This document shows, one piece after another, positions 22,740 through 35,155 of a stretch of 64,000 bases of DNA (its first letter is position 1; each line of letters begins with the position of its first letter). A program made the position numbers and the translations under genes. The notes beneath the pieces were generated by a model. That model worked only from the letters and a program-made list of their open reading frames with translations. It was not told the DNA's origin and made no database searches. The stretch is from Durusdinium trenchii (lineage: Eukaryota > Sar > Dinophyceae > Suessiales > Symbiodiniaceae): positions 2,271,759 through 2,335,758 of the forward strand of contig CAXAMN010018890.1 in NCBI GenBank assembly GCA_963970005.1. The letters are read 5' to 3'.

Positions 22740-25700
22740 GTGCTGAAGAAGTTATTAGGAGGAAACCAGTTTTAACATGTTTTAACATCATCCAATTCAT
22801 TGTTACCTCAGAGGAAATATGAGGCGTATGAGGACATGTTGACATGTTTATAGATGTCCTTGAGCAGTAGGGCATCCGCGTGTTGCAGGACACATAGCAA
22901 TTCCGAATTGAATTTACATAGTCACCAGGAGCTGCACGAAAGATGTCGAGTAAGGAGTCCATTTGTGGTTTAACAGTGACAGCATGTTACAGTCCACTTG
23001 AAAGGTGCCACCGTAAGTTTTGTTCTTTTGGGGCTTTAGCTAGTCGTTCGAATTAGCGCTTCTCCACGGTGTTGTCACATTGGGTGTATGTCAGCTACCA
23101 AACCCCGGAGAGTGAGTATGCAACGCTGTCAGGTTGCCCATCTTCCGCCCCTGGTATATCAAAACTTACTGTAAATGTTACGTCAGTTTTAGGAACCTCA
23201 TCCAGATGAAGTGTGAAGGGAGGTCCCACTCTCCGATTGCATGCCCACCGTCTCGCTCAGTCGCTGAGCATTTTTGGACATGTTCTTTCTGCTGTGGTGC
23301 TCCTGGCGTGCCTTGCCTTGCTAGATTGGATGTCTTAGACGATCGCATTTGCTCGGCTCGGGGGAGTGTGGTTAACGCTTTCCACTCACCTCCAAAGTTG
23401 GAAGCTCAGACTCGCCAGTTGTGGTGACCGGAGTGTGGTTGAGGGGTGCTCAAAGTCGTTTGCTTGGACTTCTATTTTGCAGAGACGTTTAGCCTTCTCT
23501 GAGAGGGGGCCTTAATCCTCAAGTAGAACAAGAACAGGGCGACTCTCCCAAAACAACTGTGGAACATGCAAGCTCACAATATCGCCCCTTTTCGGCTGTG
23601 GGTCATGTCATTGTGTCAGCACCTGTAGGATCCTGTAGGACAAGGGAAGAAGTTTTTGGGAGACATTCACTTGCTGTAGCCAATAATAATAATTGCAATT
23701 GCGGTCTTGAGTAGCAAGGTATATATGAGCACGCAATCATCGCCTGAGGCCGACGAAGCTAGGTATCACTGTCTAATACTTTCTAGATCTTCTATATAAT
23801 ATTATATAATGATCTTTCTATACCCTATACCCTTTGACTGGAGTTTGGGTGTTTCCAAGAGGCCGCTGTACACGAACGCAGCTGTACGGAAGGTGCACGA
23901 TTCACCCAGGGATGTTCGATTCGTTCGGGCACCCAGGTGGATTTGCACACTGCGCTGCCTTTGTGTCCTTTGGGCCTCGAGTCTTGGGCCATGCTTTCAC
24001 AGCAAGGTGTTTGGGATGAAGAGTGATGAGTTGATCTATGTTGTGCTTGGTTTTCCGCTCTCCGTGAAGAGTGATGATGTTGACGGAAAAACCATGAAAA
24101 AGCCATGGAAAACCATGGAACACCTGGCACCTCCCGTTTGGTGTGCTGCGTGTGCAGCGGTGCAGGAGGATGCATGAACAGTACGAGCACTAAGAAAGTG
24201 TTTTGTGTTCACCAGCATTCAGGAGCTATGTTGTTCAGTGCTTTTCACCTTCGATTGAGCACCAGGGGTGCTGTATGCTTCTTCTAATCTTGAAGACGAC
24301 TGTTGTTACCAACGATCTATAACCATCTAAAGCTCATTCGGGCCGGGGAATTCCCCTCCGAACCCGGTCACCTGGCTCACCACAGTGGGTCTCACGCGCC
24401 AGGACCCTGCGCTTATGGCGACCCTGTAGTGATCCTGCCGCGTGGTGCGACGTGTGGCACGAGCTATTAGGTTGGAGGCCATTACTAGGAGCAAGAAGCT
24501 ATTAGTAACAAGGTCATTTCCCAATCTCCGAGTTTGTGCGTTATTTTGAACTAGGCTGAAAAATAATGTGCAGGGTTTGTAGAATTGGAGCCCAAAACCG
24601 ATATCCGCTATCACGATCTCTCGGGGACATAACATGACATAACAAAGAACAGTCCTGCAGATTTCGCCGTGTCCCGCGGTCATGCCATGGTTGTTCACTT
24701 GGAGTAAAGCAGAAGAGCTGTTCAGCAAGACGTCAGACCTTCAAGAGGATTGGGTCGTTTTTGCTTCACATAGCTCCCTGCAAGCCGGGCTGCATGGGTT
24801 ATAACACCTGTTTGTTAGGTAGTGCCATTGACAAAATGATCATGAAAACTGACAAGCAACTACTGTCATCAATGTGTGGTCGATGTGCATATGACAGAGA
24901 CACACTGGTAGTAAATCCACAGTGATACACTGGTCGGTAGTAAATTGGTCTTGATTTGCCACCACACGCAGCCACGAGACCAGCGTAGCTACCACAAAGA
25001 GAGGAATCATGCGCAGAGTTTGCTTGGGTGGTAGCTGCAGACCTTTTGCTACGCCTCATACGCTAAAGACGTGGGTGTGGCGACGTCGGCCCGCTGGCCC
25101 CAGGCTGCGCAGACGAATCGAATCGAATGGATGAGTAGAAGATCCAAGGATCCACATCCGCCTTGCAGTGGTTTAAGAGTAGATTAGTAGATGACACAAA
25201 CCTCAAGTTTTTGCTGTTTAATAGAATGATTGCGGTCCATATAAACCACCGACATTGGACATTGGTGGCATCTACTCTCAATCCACTATACCACACTCCA
25301 CGCCGTGCCAAAACTTCAATATCCCAAATGACGAGTGGCCTATCACTGCGAGCAGTTACGTCCCGGGTCCATTCATGTAGACCAGTGTCGTGAGAGAAGG
25401 CTGTAGACGAGTGGCCTCAACAGCTCATTTTCACAACAAAATCCCTCATGAGAACGCTTCCGTTTTGATTTGCACCACTTCATTGTGATGGGGTCCAGCG
25501 AAGGTTCACATGTGTGGGAGTGATTCTGACTGATAGAAACTGCTACTGTCAGAGGGGAGGTGTCCGATCATCAACACTTTTTTGTAGATGCAGTTGATGC
25601 CTGATGAGTTCCCAAACACCTGTTGCATATTGTTACATTTTGTTGCTATGCCCTCAATCAAATCAAGGAAACTAACGACCCAGTTGAGGGGGTTCGAACC

Positions 25701-26633
25701 TTGTTGATGTCACCACAACTCAATATGTGAGCGATTGTAGTGTCATCAGCGGATGGCAGTGCGGCAGTAGGGCCAGATCAACCGCCGCCGACTTGTGCTC
25801 TAAATCTTTAAAGTGCATGTGCATGTATGGGTTGCATTGGACAACACTACATGACATAGGTTACATCAGTCCTGGCATTCCAATGGCGGCTTGCGTCACT
25901 TGCATCCCCTCTGTTTTCATGCAACCCATGGCAGGCATTTTGCCGCCCAAAAACGCGGCCGACCCCTGTCCCCAATTCGTTTGGGTTTCTTGCGCCGAGC
26001 CGGACGGAATTGCCCGATGCCCGGGCTGAGACTGACCGGGTGGCCGGGTGTAGACTGAGTGCGGAGGAAATGGCACAAAGGGCTGGGGTTGAGAAGGTTC
26101 ACCGTGTGCAGCCACCGGGGGTCGCTACAATGTAGACAAGTATGGCCCATGCATCGGATCTGTTTGTGGGCTTGCAGGAAGGTGTTTTTGGTGTATTTGC
26201 CTGAAGCTCCCAACACAGCTGGTTACAGAACTTGCCGATCGGAGGTTGCTTGCTACATTGCCTCACCGCTCAGCGGCTCCAAAGTTCCCAGTTCTCAGAC
26301 AGATTGAAACTCCAAGCGCACATGGTGACTCTAAACTTCAACATCGACTGTACACTGATCCCGATGGCCTCCCCCCCCTTTTTGAAATGGCCTCCAACCT
26401 AGAAACGAGCGATGGTCTCCAACCTATCCACAAACAGGCTTGTGGTGATAAGAACAGAAACTAGGAGAAGAACCGGAGCCCCAGCCTCCAATTCAGCTCT
26501 TGATCTCTAAACAACCAAGACTCCGACAGCTGATTTGCTTCATTTGCTCGCCCAGACGCGACCAGACATGCCCTGCTTTGAAACCTCCTTGGTCACCTTT
26601 CCTCTTGAGATATTGGATTATGGATTTGCCCGC
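22740..26633. other. Long stretch without supported genes
   Basis: Only weak frames are present. It contains the 17-base TTAGGTTGGAGGCCATT at 24467-24483, also found at 3424-3440 and in inverted form at 26386, plus small AT microsatellites. It may be intron of the membrane-protein gene or intergenic. Confidence 0.3.
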
Positions 26634-26756
26634 CTGGATTTCTTGAATTCTTGTGCCGACAGGTCCAGGTCATGCCTTTTGGGCTTGGCCTTAATGGCCA
26701 CCACTTTGGCCCTGGCCGGTGGGGGCACAGAGGACATCAAGTCGTTCAAGTTGGAT
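26634..26756 (-). CDS. Possible minus-strand exon, lysine/alanine-rich
   Basis: On the minus strand, after the acceptor TCACCCAG, a frame with high third-position G/C contains SNLNDLMSSVPPPARAKVVA then IKAKPKRHDLDLSAQEFKK and would end at a GC donor (TCCAG|GCGGGC). The basic composition fits a nuclear or nucleic-acid-binding protein. It is isolated on this strand and close to a + strand candidate, so it needs transcript support. Confidence 0.4.
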
Positions 26757-27000
26757 CTGGGTGATTGACAGTGGTGAGTGAGAGGGATCTCCTGTGGGTT
26801 CCAGACAACTTGATGCTTACCTTTCCCCAAAAGACCTTCTGTAGAAGGAACATGATCCACTTCCTCAAAAGCCATGCGAGTATGATATATAGATTATAGA
26901 TGATTATAGACTATAGACTACTGTAGCTGTAGCTTCATGGGTCCATGATTCCAATGCTGGTTGCTTCATGTTGGCTCCCAAAGGGCCGGAACACGCTGTT

Positions 27001-27102
27001 CCCAGCGTTTTCCGTGGTGCGCTCAGCCCGAAAGGCCGCTGCACTGGGTCGGTCCTTGCTGAGGCGTCACCTTCCTGAGCCCGTGGTCCGGCACCTGGAG
27101 AT
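27001..27102 (+). CDS. Weak + strand exon candidate
   Basis: The frame contains VVRSARKAAALGRSLLRRHL then PEPVVRHLEM, a basic helix, with about 76% G or C at third positions. Splice sites are not convincing. It lies only 250 bases from a minus-strand candidate, so at least one of the two may be false. Confidence 0.3.
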
Positions 27103-27835
27103 GAGATCCACCATTATCATCCATTTTCATATAAAGCCACAAGATGTATAATTTAATACATATAATTAGTATATACCATTCCTCAAAGACACATGCCGCT
27201 TGCAGGTTTGGGCCTGGGGACTTGAGTCTATTCCGTTCGTTTGATTGTATTTGTGTATCATGAATTGATGACCATTTGTGGTTGTGCATCATTGTCCTTT
27301 CCTTGTGGGCTCCAACTACCTCAGAAGGTAGATAGACCGACGACCCTCCAAACCCTGATGTCCGGGACCAGGACAGCTTGACTGGAACATCAGATGCTGT
27401 ATCAATAGATGATGGGCAATGCCAAAGGACATCAAAGGGTCGGACCACCGGATCTTTCGCATTCCTTGAGTAGTAAGCTCAGGTGGCACAGATGCAAGAA
27501 GCTCACCCACACAGCTTCGTCAGCAAAAACAGAGAAAACAACAGGCAACACAGCTGAGCCATGTCGGGGCGATGGATTTGTGTAGGCTGGGGGGGAGCTG
27601 CACAAGAGATGGATGAAGAGACAGCAGTGGTGATGCGATGTATATGTGCTAGAGTGCTACAGGTTTGTACCCAAACACGGCTACCCTGACCTTTTCATGA
27701 AACACCGTTGTTATCTACACGCATACCATTCAATGTGAGAAGTTCTTGTGGTTTAGTATGGTCTCAGTCAGACTTGGGACATCAACCATGCATAGAGTAT
27801 GAGAAACCACTAGTTTCGTGATTGAAATCATGGCC

Positions 27836-27954
27836 ATGTCAGAGGAGCTTTCACTTTGGGACCCTGCGGTGGTCCTTTCGCCCCACCGCGAGAGGGAGGG
27901 CGTACGCGCGAACGCGATGTTTTTGTTTCAGGGCTCGGCAGGGGTCGGTCAGAG
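27836..27954 (+). CDS. Exon with strong donor, unknown protein
   Basis: The frame ends at a textbook donor (CAGAG|GTGAGC). It reads SEELSLWDPAVVLSPHRERE then GVRANAMFLFQGSAGVGQ. It may begin with the ATG at 27836 or just after the acceptor ATGTCAG. Third positions are about two thirds G or C. No domain recognised. Confidence 0.45.
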
Positions 27955-29200
27955 GTGAGCTGGGCCATGGAGTGAAAGGAGACAGAGCAGATTTGGATGG
28001 CCAAAAGCAAGCCCCGCCAACAAGCAATCAGAAGGGTGCAGAGATGTGTGACCCATAGCGCCATAGAAGAACATCAAGTAGTACATTTTTGTTGACAAAG
28101 GCAGATTCAACAAGCTCACAGAATATGAACAGAGGTTTTGCGATCCATAGTGCCATATAAGTTTTTTTGGGGTCAGGTGGATCTGCTGGGTTTGCACTGA
28201 GGTTTGTGATCAACTCCTGCTTCACACATCTTCACAATTCTTCACATCATTTGGGCCAACAATATTTTTAGATACTTTTATACATGGAGTCAGCAGGTAA
28301 GGGAAAACATCCCCAGGCTATTTTCCTTTGGCCCGGTCATGCGCGGGCCATGGCGGATGAATATGCGGACTGGCTGGCAGCTCTACAAGCCACTTGCACC
28401 CATGATGCTTGGAGTAGACCAGAAGCCCTCGACCATTGCTGAAAGCATGTGGCGGGCGGGATGAGCCCGAATCAACATCCGCTACTGCCGGAACAAGTGG
28501 AGAGACATAGGACATCGAAGCATTCGAAGCCTGTGGTCCTCAATTCAAATTCTGCACCCGCAACTTAGGTTTGCCATATCGGATATATATATATATATAT
28601 ATCCCTGCGGACCCTGGAGACTGGTTTAACGAGTACATGTCGACATGGACTACTTAAACTGCCTAACTCTGCTCACCCGCTCTCCGAGCACTTTTTCTAA
28701 GCAGTGCTCTGATCACCGCTTCCATGCCACCGCCATGTCGATCCTGCAGCGTATATGACTCCAAATGATCAGTAAATGCATGCGTTATCTTGAAAAAAAC
28801 GTTCAACATTGATGCATGGAGCTTGTCTCAAAAATCTTCCAACATCGTGATATGTTGAATCTTATAGATATTTCTTACCATCTTAGGCCACAACAAGGAA
28901 CCTGCCGGCATGTGAGAGGACACCACTCAACCTGCTTTCTATGCAGCCAGAAAAATGCAGATTTGATGACTCAGCTCAAGCAACCACAGACGCGAACCCA
29001 TGTGGGAAGGATAAGCACTTGCTCTATCCAGAAATGACTTGGGTTCGTACCGAACTCTTTAGCGCAAGGAAACACACAATTCACAATGTGAGAGGAAGAC
29101 ACACTTTTCGGACCCACTTCGTGGCAAACTCATTTTCCTGCACCTTACCAGATCTTAAGGCCTTCCATGAACCGCCTTTAAAAACGGCCTCCTTCCCAAG

Positions 29201-29405
29201 GAGTTTGCTCCCTGCTGGCTGCGCAAGCGGCCTCGCAAGCTCCACGCGGGCGAGCTGCCAGCAGAGGTCGAGCTGGGTGTCAATGGCTCCGGACTGGCGG
29301 GCGTTTATCGCAGCCTGGATGGCCAAATGGGGCGAGGGAGGACGGCCGTTGTCGCCAGCGATGGCCTGGAAATTCACTCATGGCCCCGTCCAGCTTGGGC
29401 CATTG
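29201..29405 (+). CDS. GC-rich exon, strand ambiguous
   Basis: The + frame after CTTCCCAAG reads FAPCWLRKRPRKLHAGELPA then EVELGVNGSGLAGVYRSLDG and RTAVVASDGLEIHSW, ending at CATTG|GTGTTT. The minus strand over the same bases is also open with equal or better third-position bias (about 75% versus 66%), containing LAIQAAINARQSGAIDTQLD and an acceptor TTTCCAG. I list the + strand because the protein text and the neighbours favour it, but the strand is not settled. Confidence 0.4.
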
Positions 29406-30176
29406 GTGTTTTTGGTGCTGCGTCCAGTACCTGGACTTTGTTGTGGATAGGACTCTCCCAAACATCAAGAATCCTTGGAATGTTTTAAACGAGGGCCAGA
29501 ATCTTGAGCCCCCTGCCCGGGAAGCCTAACAGCAAAAAGCACCCCAAAAGCGGTTCTCATTTGTTCTTCGCAGCTCCCAAGATCAGTGTGGTTTGCAGCT
29601 CCTTGGAACCTCTGTAGTGTCTCTACGGAAGGGGATGCCGAGCGGAATGGCTTCCGAGCGATGCCGCATAGGCTATGTGGATGGCAGTGAAGTGCCCAGC
29701 TACTGCTGTCGAGAGGCGAGTTCGTCCGTCGAGTGACTCATCCAACACCACGGAGTTTGGGTGGCGATTGGAAGGACATGTTGAGAATACATAATTAGGT
29801 ATTGGCCAGGGGTATTGATCAACAGCCCCCTTGCCGTGGTGCTGGACTGTGTTCAATCTTGTTCCCTTATTGCAGTATGTACAGGAAGTGTTTGCCGGTC
29901 GAAGAATCCCTGATTATCCGATAATCATCCTTGATGATGCGGTTCCAAAGACCTCGATCGGACAGTGTTGTTGGATAGTGGTGTGGTTTCTCGGGGTCCA
30001 ATCCTCAAATCAACCTTGAGCTACAGGGATGTGTTGGGCCGCTTGTGGCCCTTAGAAGTGAAGCACTCAAAATTCGCAACTTTGAGAGTTCCAGCGAAGC
30101 ATCAGACATCACAGGTATTTGGCTATAGTTATAGCATGTTATAGCATGTTATAGCTTTTGCTGCCGTGATTGAATT

Positions 30177-30733
30177 TTGCCAGGTGCCAGAGGCAAGGTT
30201 AGAGCTTTCCAGCTCACTGGGCTTGTGGCCAGGCTTTCAAAGCAGGTTGGCCAGGAGACTAGCACAAACATCTACAAACTGAGGCCCATTGATGGGAGGC
30301 GTGGTTCTATGCAACTCTTGTTTCCCCAGAATCCACTCCTTTTTAGAAACATTGGACGTGTGTTCGGGCGAAGGCGTAAGCAGCTGCTGCTCGAACAGTC
30401 CACGAACAGTTCATGAAGACATGCACAAAGAGTTCCAAGGGAAGGGGTTTTGGAGGATGCATTCCGAAGCTGGATCCAAACACCATCCGGAAGAAATCCG
30501 GGCTCTTTTTCCCCAAAGTTGAACATCATCTCCCATTTGAGCGAGGAATCCCTTTTGTGGGGGAAGTGTTCTCATGTCGACATCCGATGCGCACGGGCAA
30601 ATGTGTGCGCTATCCAGGGGAGCGTTTTTGGGCGCACGGAAGCTCCTGGATCCCGGGGAGCTCAAGGATCCTGGAACTTCACCGGTGGGTTCCGGTACCG
30701 GACGAGCCATCGATGAGCCAAGGTGGGTTCTGA
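30177..30733 (+). CDS. Weak coding candidates
   Basis: Two + frames look protein-like without good bias: one near 30180-30330 with KVRAFQLTGLVARLSKQVGQ, another near 30470-30720 with KKSGLFFPKVEHHLPFERGI and VFSCRHPMRTGKCVRYPGER. No splice sites frame them well. They could be old exons or decayed mobile-element sequence next to the palindromic block. Confidence 0.25.
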
Positions 30734-30925
30734 CCTCCACGGAAGGTTCGGAGAAGCACCTGGGTTGCGCTGCGGTTGGATGTGGGGACAAGAAGCACCT
30801 GAGATGTCCTGCACTGAGTTGCCCACAGATCCCAAGAATTCCTTGATGAACTTTATGATGTTATCAAGTTTTTTTTTTTGCAGAACGGGTGCTCCTGGGA
30901 GATGTTTTTCATGCAAAAAATGATA

Positions 30926-31308
30926 CAAAAACACTGTGTTTTACAGTGATTTCTTGCAAAATCCTCTCCAAAATTGAGGTTTTGAGCTATTTTTTGAACA
31001 ATTTTGTGAGATCCAAGCCTATCCCAATTTAGAGGGAATACCAAAAAAACAAAAAAAACATAAACCAAAAAAACAAAAAAAAACAATGTTTGACACAAAA
31101 TGCAGCCAACATCCAAAAACCAATAGTGACCCCATTTTGTCTCAAACTTTGCTTTTTTTTGTTTTTTTTGTTTTTTGGTTTATTGTTTTTTTGGTATTCC
31201 CTCTAGATTGGGACAGGCTTGGATCTCACAAAATTGTTCAAAAAATAGCTCAAAACCTCAATTTTGGAGAGGATTTTGCAAGAAATCACTGTAAAACACT
31301 GTGTTTTT
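30926..31308. repeat. Large near-perfect inverted repeat
   Basis: Left arm 30926-31102 and right arm 31133-31308, about 177 bases each and roughly 95% identical, separated by 30 bases. Outer ends carry AACACTGTGTTTTACAGTG, itself palindromic; inner parts are A- and T-runs mixed with TTTTTTGG. The block could fold into one long hairpin. Short frames inside it are artefacts of the poly-T tracts. Confidence 0.9.
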
Positions 31309-32230
31309 GCCTCATGTAAGTTTAACGGTGGAATTTGATGTTAAATTGGATTTCAATTGATTTTGGTATTAGACTTCAATTTAAACGCTTTCAGAATTAT
31401 TGGTGGAAGTTGATGTATCATTAGCTTTCTATTAAAAACGTGTTTAAGATTAATTGTAGATTTTTTACAAACTAAGTTTCATTTATATCATTGTCAAAAT
31501 CATTGGGGAAATTGATGTTTATATTAGATTTCAATTAACATTTCTTCAAGATTAATTATAGAAAAATGAATGTGTAATGCAACTTCGATTCAATGCCTTT
31601 TCAAGATCATTGTGGCAATTGATTTTGAATTAGATTTCAATTAAAATCCTATTATATTTCATTGTAGAAATTAGGCATTACTTAAATGTCAATTAATGTC
31701 CTTCTCAAAATCATTGTCGAAATTGCTTGTTGTTTAGATTTTATTTTAAGTTCTTTTCAACATAATTTGATTGAATTGCTTGTGTATTGGATATCAATCA
31801 AGACCCTTTTAGAATTGATTGTGAAAGTTAACTTTCAGTTAACAGTTAATGGTGGAAATCAATTCTTATAATTAGATGTTAGTTAAAGTCCTTTTATTTG
31901 ATGTAGCCTTGTAGTGGGGAGCAAACAGATACAAAATCAATTCAAGTTAGTTGAGCATCACAATTTCCACAATTGATCTTAAATCGACTTTAAACACAAT
32001 CTGATACTAAATCAAAGCCACCACTAACTTTGAAAAGGACTTTGACTAAAATCTAATTGTAAGAACTAGTTTTCACATTGAGTTTTAAAGAGAACTTGGA
32101 AATGATTTTTATTGCAATCTAATATCTAGTAAATAGCAAATTCCACAATCAATGTTAAAAGGATCTTGATTGAAATCTTCTAGTTTAAGTTTGCCTAATT
32201 CTATTTTAACGCCAGTTTAGTTAGTTTAAG
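31309..32230. repeat. AT-rich degenerate repeats switching orientation
   Basis: From about 31320 to 31900 a degenerate unit of roughly 65 bases recurs (ATTAGATTTCAATTAAA, then CCTTTTCAAGATCATTGTGG, then AAATTGATT). From about 31930 to 32210 the same unit appears in reverse complement (CACAATTGATCTTAAA, AAAAGGACTTTGACTAAAA, AATCTAATTG). The stretch is far AT-richer than its surroundings and has no genes. Confidence 0.75.
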
Positions 32231-32450
32231 AACACACATGTTACAAAACCCTATATTTTACAGTGTTTTTTGCCCTAGGAGTGTTGGGAATAAGACACAA
32301 ACTATGTTTTTGAGTGGATAGTATTTGTTTAAAGTAATCCCTTGGAATATTCATTGCTATATTAAAACTGCTTTATGTACAAACTTCTAATTCAAAAGGT
32401 TCCCTCTAGATCTGATCACTTCTGTGAAAAAATATAACGCTTTCATTTCA

Positions 32451-32592
32451 AAAGCTTTCCTCTGGATCTCTGGAAATAGTCATGGTATTTTAAAAAAGCT
32501 ATATGTATGTAAGTGTTTCTTTCAATTGCTTTCCTTCAATGAAAATACACAAATCTAGGAAATCTACTTTCCCAGAGATCCAGAGGAAAGCT
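32451..32592. repeat. Short inverted repeat
   Basis: AGCTTTCCTCTGGATCTCTGG at 32453-32473 is matched by its reverse complement at 32572-32592. A partial third copy (TTCCCTCTAGATCTGATCAC) lies at 32400. It continues the foldback character of the preceding 1.5 kb. Confidence 0.7.
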
Positions 32593-32929
32593 ATTGAATC
32601 TAGATATGTATAGTATTATATCTTCATTCGCTCATGATGCTACATTCATTGTAGGCAGAGAGAGATTCACCTGATAATATTTCTCATTGGTGTTGCACAT
32701 TGATAGTGGGCAGACGAAGAGCTGTTATTTGTTGTCATTGACATTGGACATGGAGACTGGGCACAGACAGATCAAAAAAATTGCGTTTCTCAGAGCAGTT
32801 TTTGAAATTTTGCACGGTATTTACAGTGTTTTCTAAGGGTTTTGAGCTAGTGTGTGCTCTCCCAAGCACACCCACCCTCTTTTTTTACTGGGGTCCAGTG
32901 GAGATCTACACTCCTAGTGAAATAGTCAC

Positions 32930-33085
32930 GCCCTGCCACCCAATCCCTCTATAAAATGGGTTTCCCTCCCAATCCCTCTGCAATATGGGTGTCCCAACCC
33001 CTCCGCATCACCCAATCCCTCCGTAAAATGGTTGTCCTGATCCCTCCTCACCACCCAATCCCTCTCCAAACCCCTCCTCGCCCCC
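32930..33085 (+). repeat. Tandem repeat, unit CACCCAATCCCTC about 36 bases
   Basis: Four or five imperfect units of the type CACCCAATCCCTC followed by TRTAAAATGGGTGTCC fill this region, and a stray copy lies at about 33235 inside the next exon candidate. The repeat abuts the acceptor at 33095. Confidence 0.7.
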
Positions 33086-33095
33086 TTTTTTGCAG

Positions 33096-33355
33096 GTTCC
33101 TTGCCTTCGGCCACCCTTTCCCAATGTTTGGCCACACCTTATCCGCCTGCATCCGCCTGCCAAAGCTTATTCCTGACTTCCTCCGGAGTTCCCAGGCCTG
33201 TTCCAGGGCCCTGGTAGTAAATGACTTTGGCCCTGCCACCCAAGCCCTCTATGGGTGTCCTGACAGGGTTGTAGATGCCAGTAGGAACCCACGAGGTGCT
33301 ATCCCTGCTTCCGCTTTGGCTGTTGAAATTTCAAGAAGTTTGACGATGTGTCCAG
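33096..33355 (+). CDS. Exon with canonical splice sites, unknown protein
   Basis: A long acceptor tract (CCCCCTTTTTTGCAG) and a canonical donor (TCCAG|GTACCT) frame 260 open bases. The product contains FLAFGHPFPMFGHTLSACIR, LPKLIPDFLRSSQACSRALV and VDASRNPRGAIPASALAVEI. Bias is good in the first half and weaker later, and part of the sequence overlaps a stray copy of the upstream tandem repeat, so it may be a young or misread exon. Confidence 0.45.
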
Positions 33356-33923
33356 GTACCTTTTGTGTTGGACAAGTTATGAATGTTTAAGAACTTTGAT
33401 CTTTGCTGGAACATTTTGGGATGTTTGGGGCACCAAGTCGCACTATATAGACGTTTTACAGATAAACTTAGACAGACAATAAGAAACATGATATTCCCGT
33501 TGCTTCACTGTACTTTCATGCGTGGAATGTGACCTTTGGTAGGCAAGATCAGTTTAGGATTTGAGGATTGATGTCAGCTGGTTTTCAATTTAGGCTACCC
33601 TGTAGGTTGGGGCCACCATTTGATATCTATAAAATTGCTTTCAAGACCCCTCCTCACCAACATACCGCTCTTTGGGCAACAGCTGTTGCAGTGGCACCCT
33701 GAAGCGGCATGGGATGGTATCCTTTTCCTGTAGGTCCTTTAGAAAAGTCCACAGGGAGACGATGCACTCTTGACAGCTGGTCCGTTTTGATTACGTTTGC
33801 ACGTGCCAGCACTAAGTATACATATTCAGTTCTCAGATATGGCATTCATGGTGCATTGGCATCGGTTCCCCAACGCGAATGCGTCGGGATTCCAGGGCCT
33901 TCCAGGCCTTTCCGAATTCTCAG

Positions 33924-34044
33924 GACCCGACTGTTCTACCACTTGGCGTTTTCCCGCTCTCCACGGCGTCAGCTGCTTTACGTCCGGGTGGCCCAGAGTG
34001 ACGACGGAGAAGACCCTACTGGCCCTACTGCCTACTCGCTGTAA
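33924..34044 (+). CDS. Probable terminal exon, unknown protein
   Basis: After GAATTCTCAG the frame reads TRLFYHLAFSRSPRRQLLYV then RVAQSDDGEDPTGPTAYSL and a TAA stop. About 60% of third positions are G or C. Other frames over the same bases look less protein-like. It may end the gene containing the exon at 33096. Confidence 0.45.
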
Positions 34045-35017
34045 GCACACAGACTCAGATAGAATCACACACAAGCAGGAACCTTCAACATCTTGGAAAT
34101 CCATGTCATATATGTGCTAATCTTTCAGGTGCAGACGTTTTTCGCACAAGCTTTGGTGGGTTTGTAGGATCTCACTTTGAATTGGTTGCGCTGACTCTTC
34201 CGAGCTTCGTGACACAAAAGACAAACAACAACTGCTTTCTCTATTAGGGGGGTCTCAGTATGTTCATTGTCAACGGGTACTTGGCAGGTCCGCCCAGTCA
34301 TTTGAAAAGCAGTTGACCCGGCAAGATGTTGCTGCCGCCTTGTACCATCCATAGCCCTGTTGCCAAATGGCTAATTTCCGATTGCGTCAAGATCACTAAG
34401 AGCGACGCCTATGAATTGTCGAATTGCCGCCATGCAAGTCGGGCGATGTGGATGCCTTTGATCTCGGTTGCCAAAGACTAAATGAAAAGGAACGGTTTGA
34501 CACAAATACCACCTAACATCACCATACCTCACCTATCAAAACCACCGTTTTGAACCCACAGGACCCACAGGGCAGACAGGACTTTCCGCTCGTGCATCGC
34601 ACAAGGTGGGCAATGCCGCACAGGAGTTTATCCAGATGGAGTGGTTCCCAGCCCCTCGGCCATGCTGGTTTGGAGGCCATACCGAACATCCGGGAACACC
34701 TTTAGATGCCACAAATGGTCAACGAATAAAAGATAGATATGCATATAGATAGATAGATAGATAGATGAAACCTGCGAGCAAGCTCCGTCCCACGTCATTT
34801 GGATGCTGCTTGGACCTGACCGGGGTGGCGCATGCACATCACATAAACCAAAAGGCACCTTTTGACGATTGATGCTAGTCTGTATCAGAACTCGGTTTGA
34901 GGCCATGCAGCCCATGCAACATGTTACTTGAAGATACTTGAAGTACTTGTCTACAATATAGAATCACCGAGGTTATAACCCATATAACTCACGGCTGCCC
35001 CCCGGTTTCACCTGGAC

Positions 35018-35155
35018 CTTCGCATTGCTTCTTCGGCGTCGACCGCCGACCCGGTCGACCGCACCGAGGTCTTGGGCGCCGCGCCGGCGCCGAGGCTCGC
35101 GCGGCGGAACGACGCTGCGGAGCAGGGCGCGGCACTGACGCTGGACACGATGCAC
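35018..35155 (-). CDS. Very GC-rich minus-strand exon
   Basis: On the minus strand an acceptor CGCCTAG and a donor CGAAG|GTCCAG enclose 138 bases that are about 75% GC. Two frames are open: one starting VHRVQRQCRALLRSVVPPRE in phase with the exon upstream on this strand, another containing CIVSSVSAAPCSAASFRRAS with higher third-position bias. A + strand frame is also open but lacks an acceptor. The splice signals decide for the minus strand; the frame stays open. Confidence 0.45.

Noticed and set aside
25686-25706. GGTTCGAACC resembling a tRNA T-loop
   Set aside because: No matching T-stem, anticodon arm or acceptor stem could be built around it.
30853-31319. Phenylalanine/valine-rich frames on both strands
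   Set aside because: They come from the poly-T/poly-A tracts in the inverted repeat.
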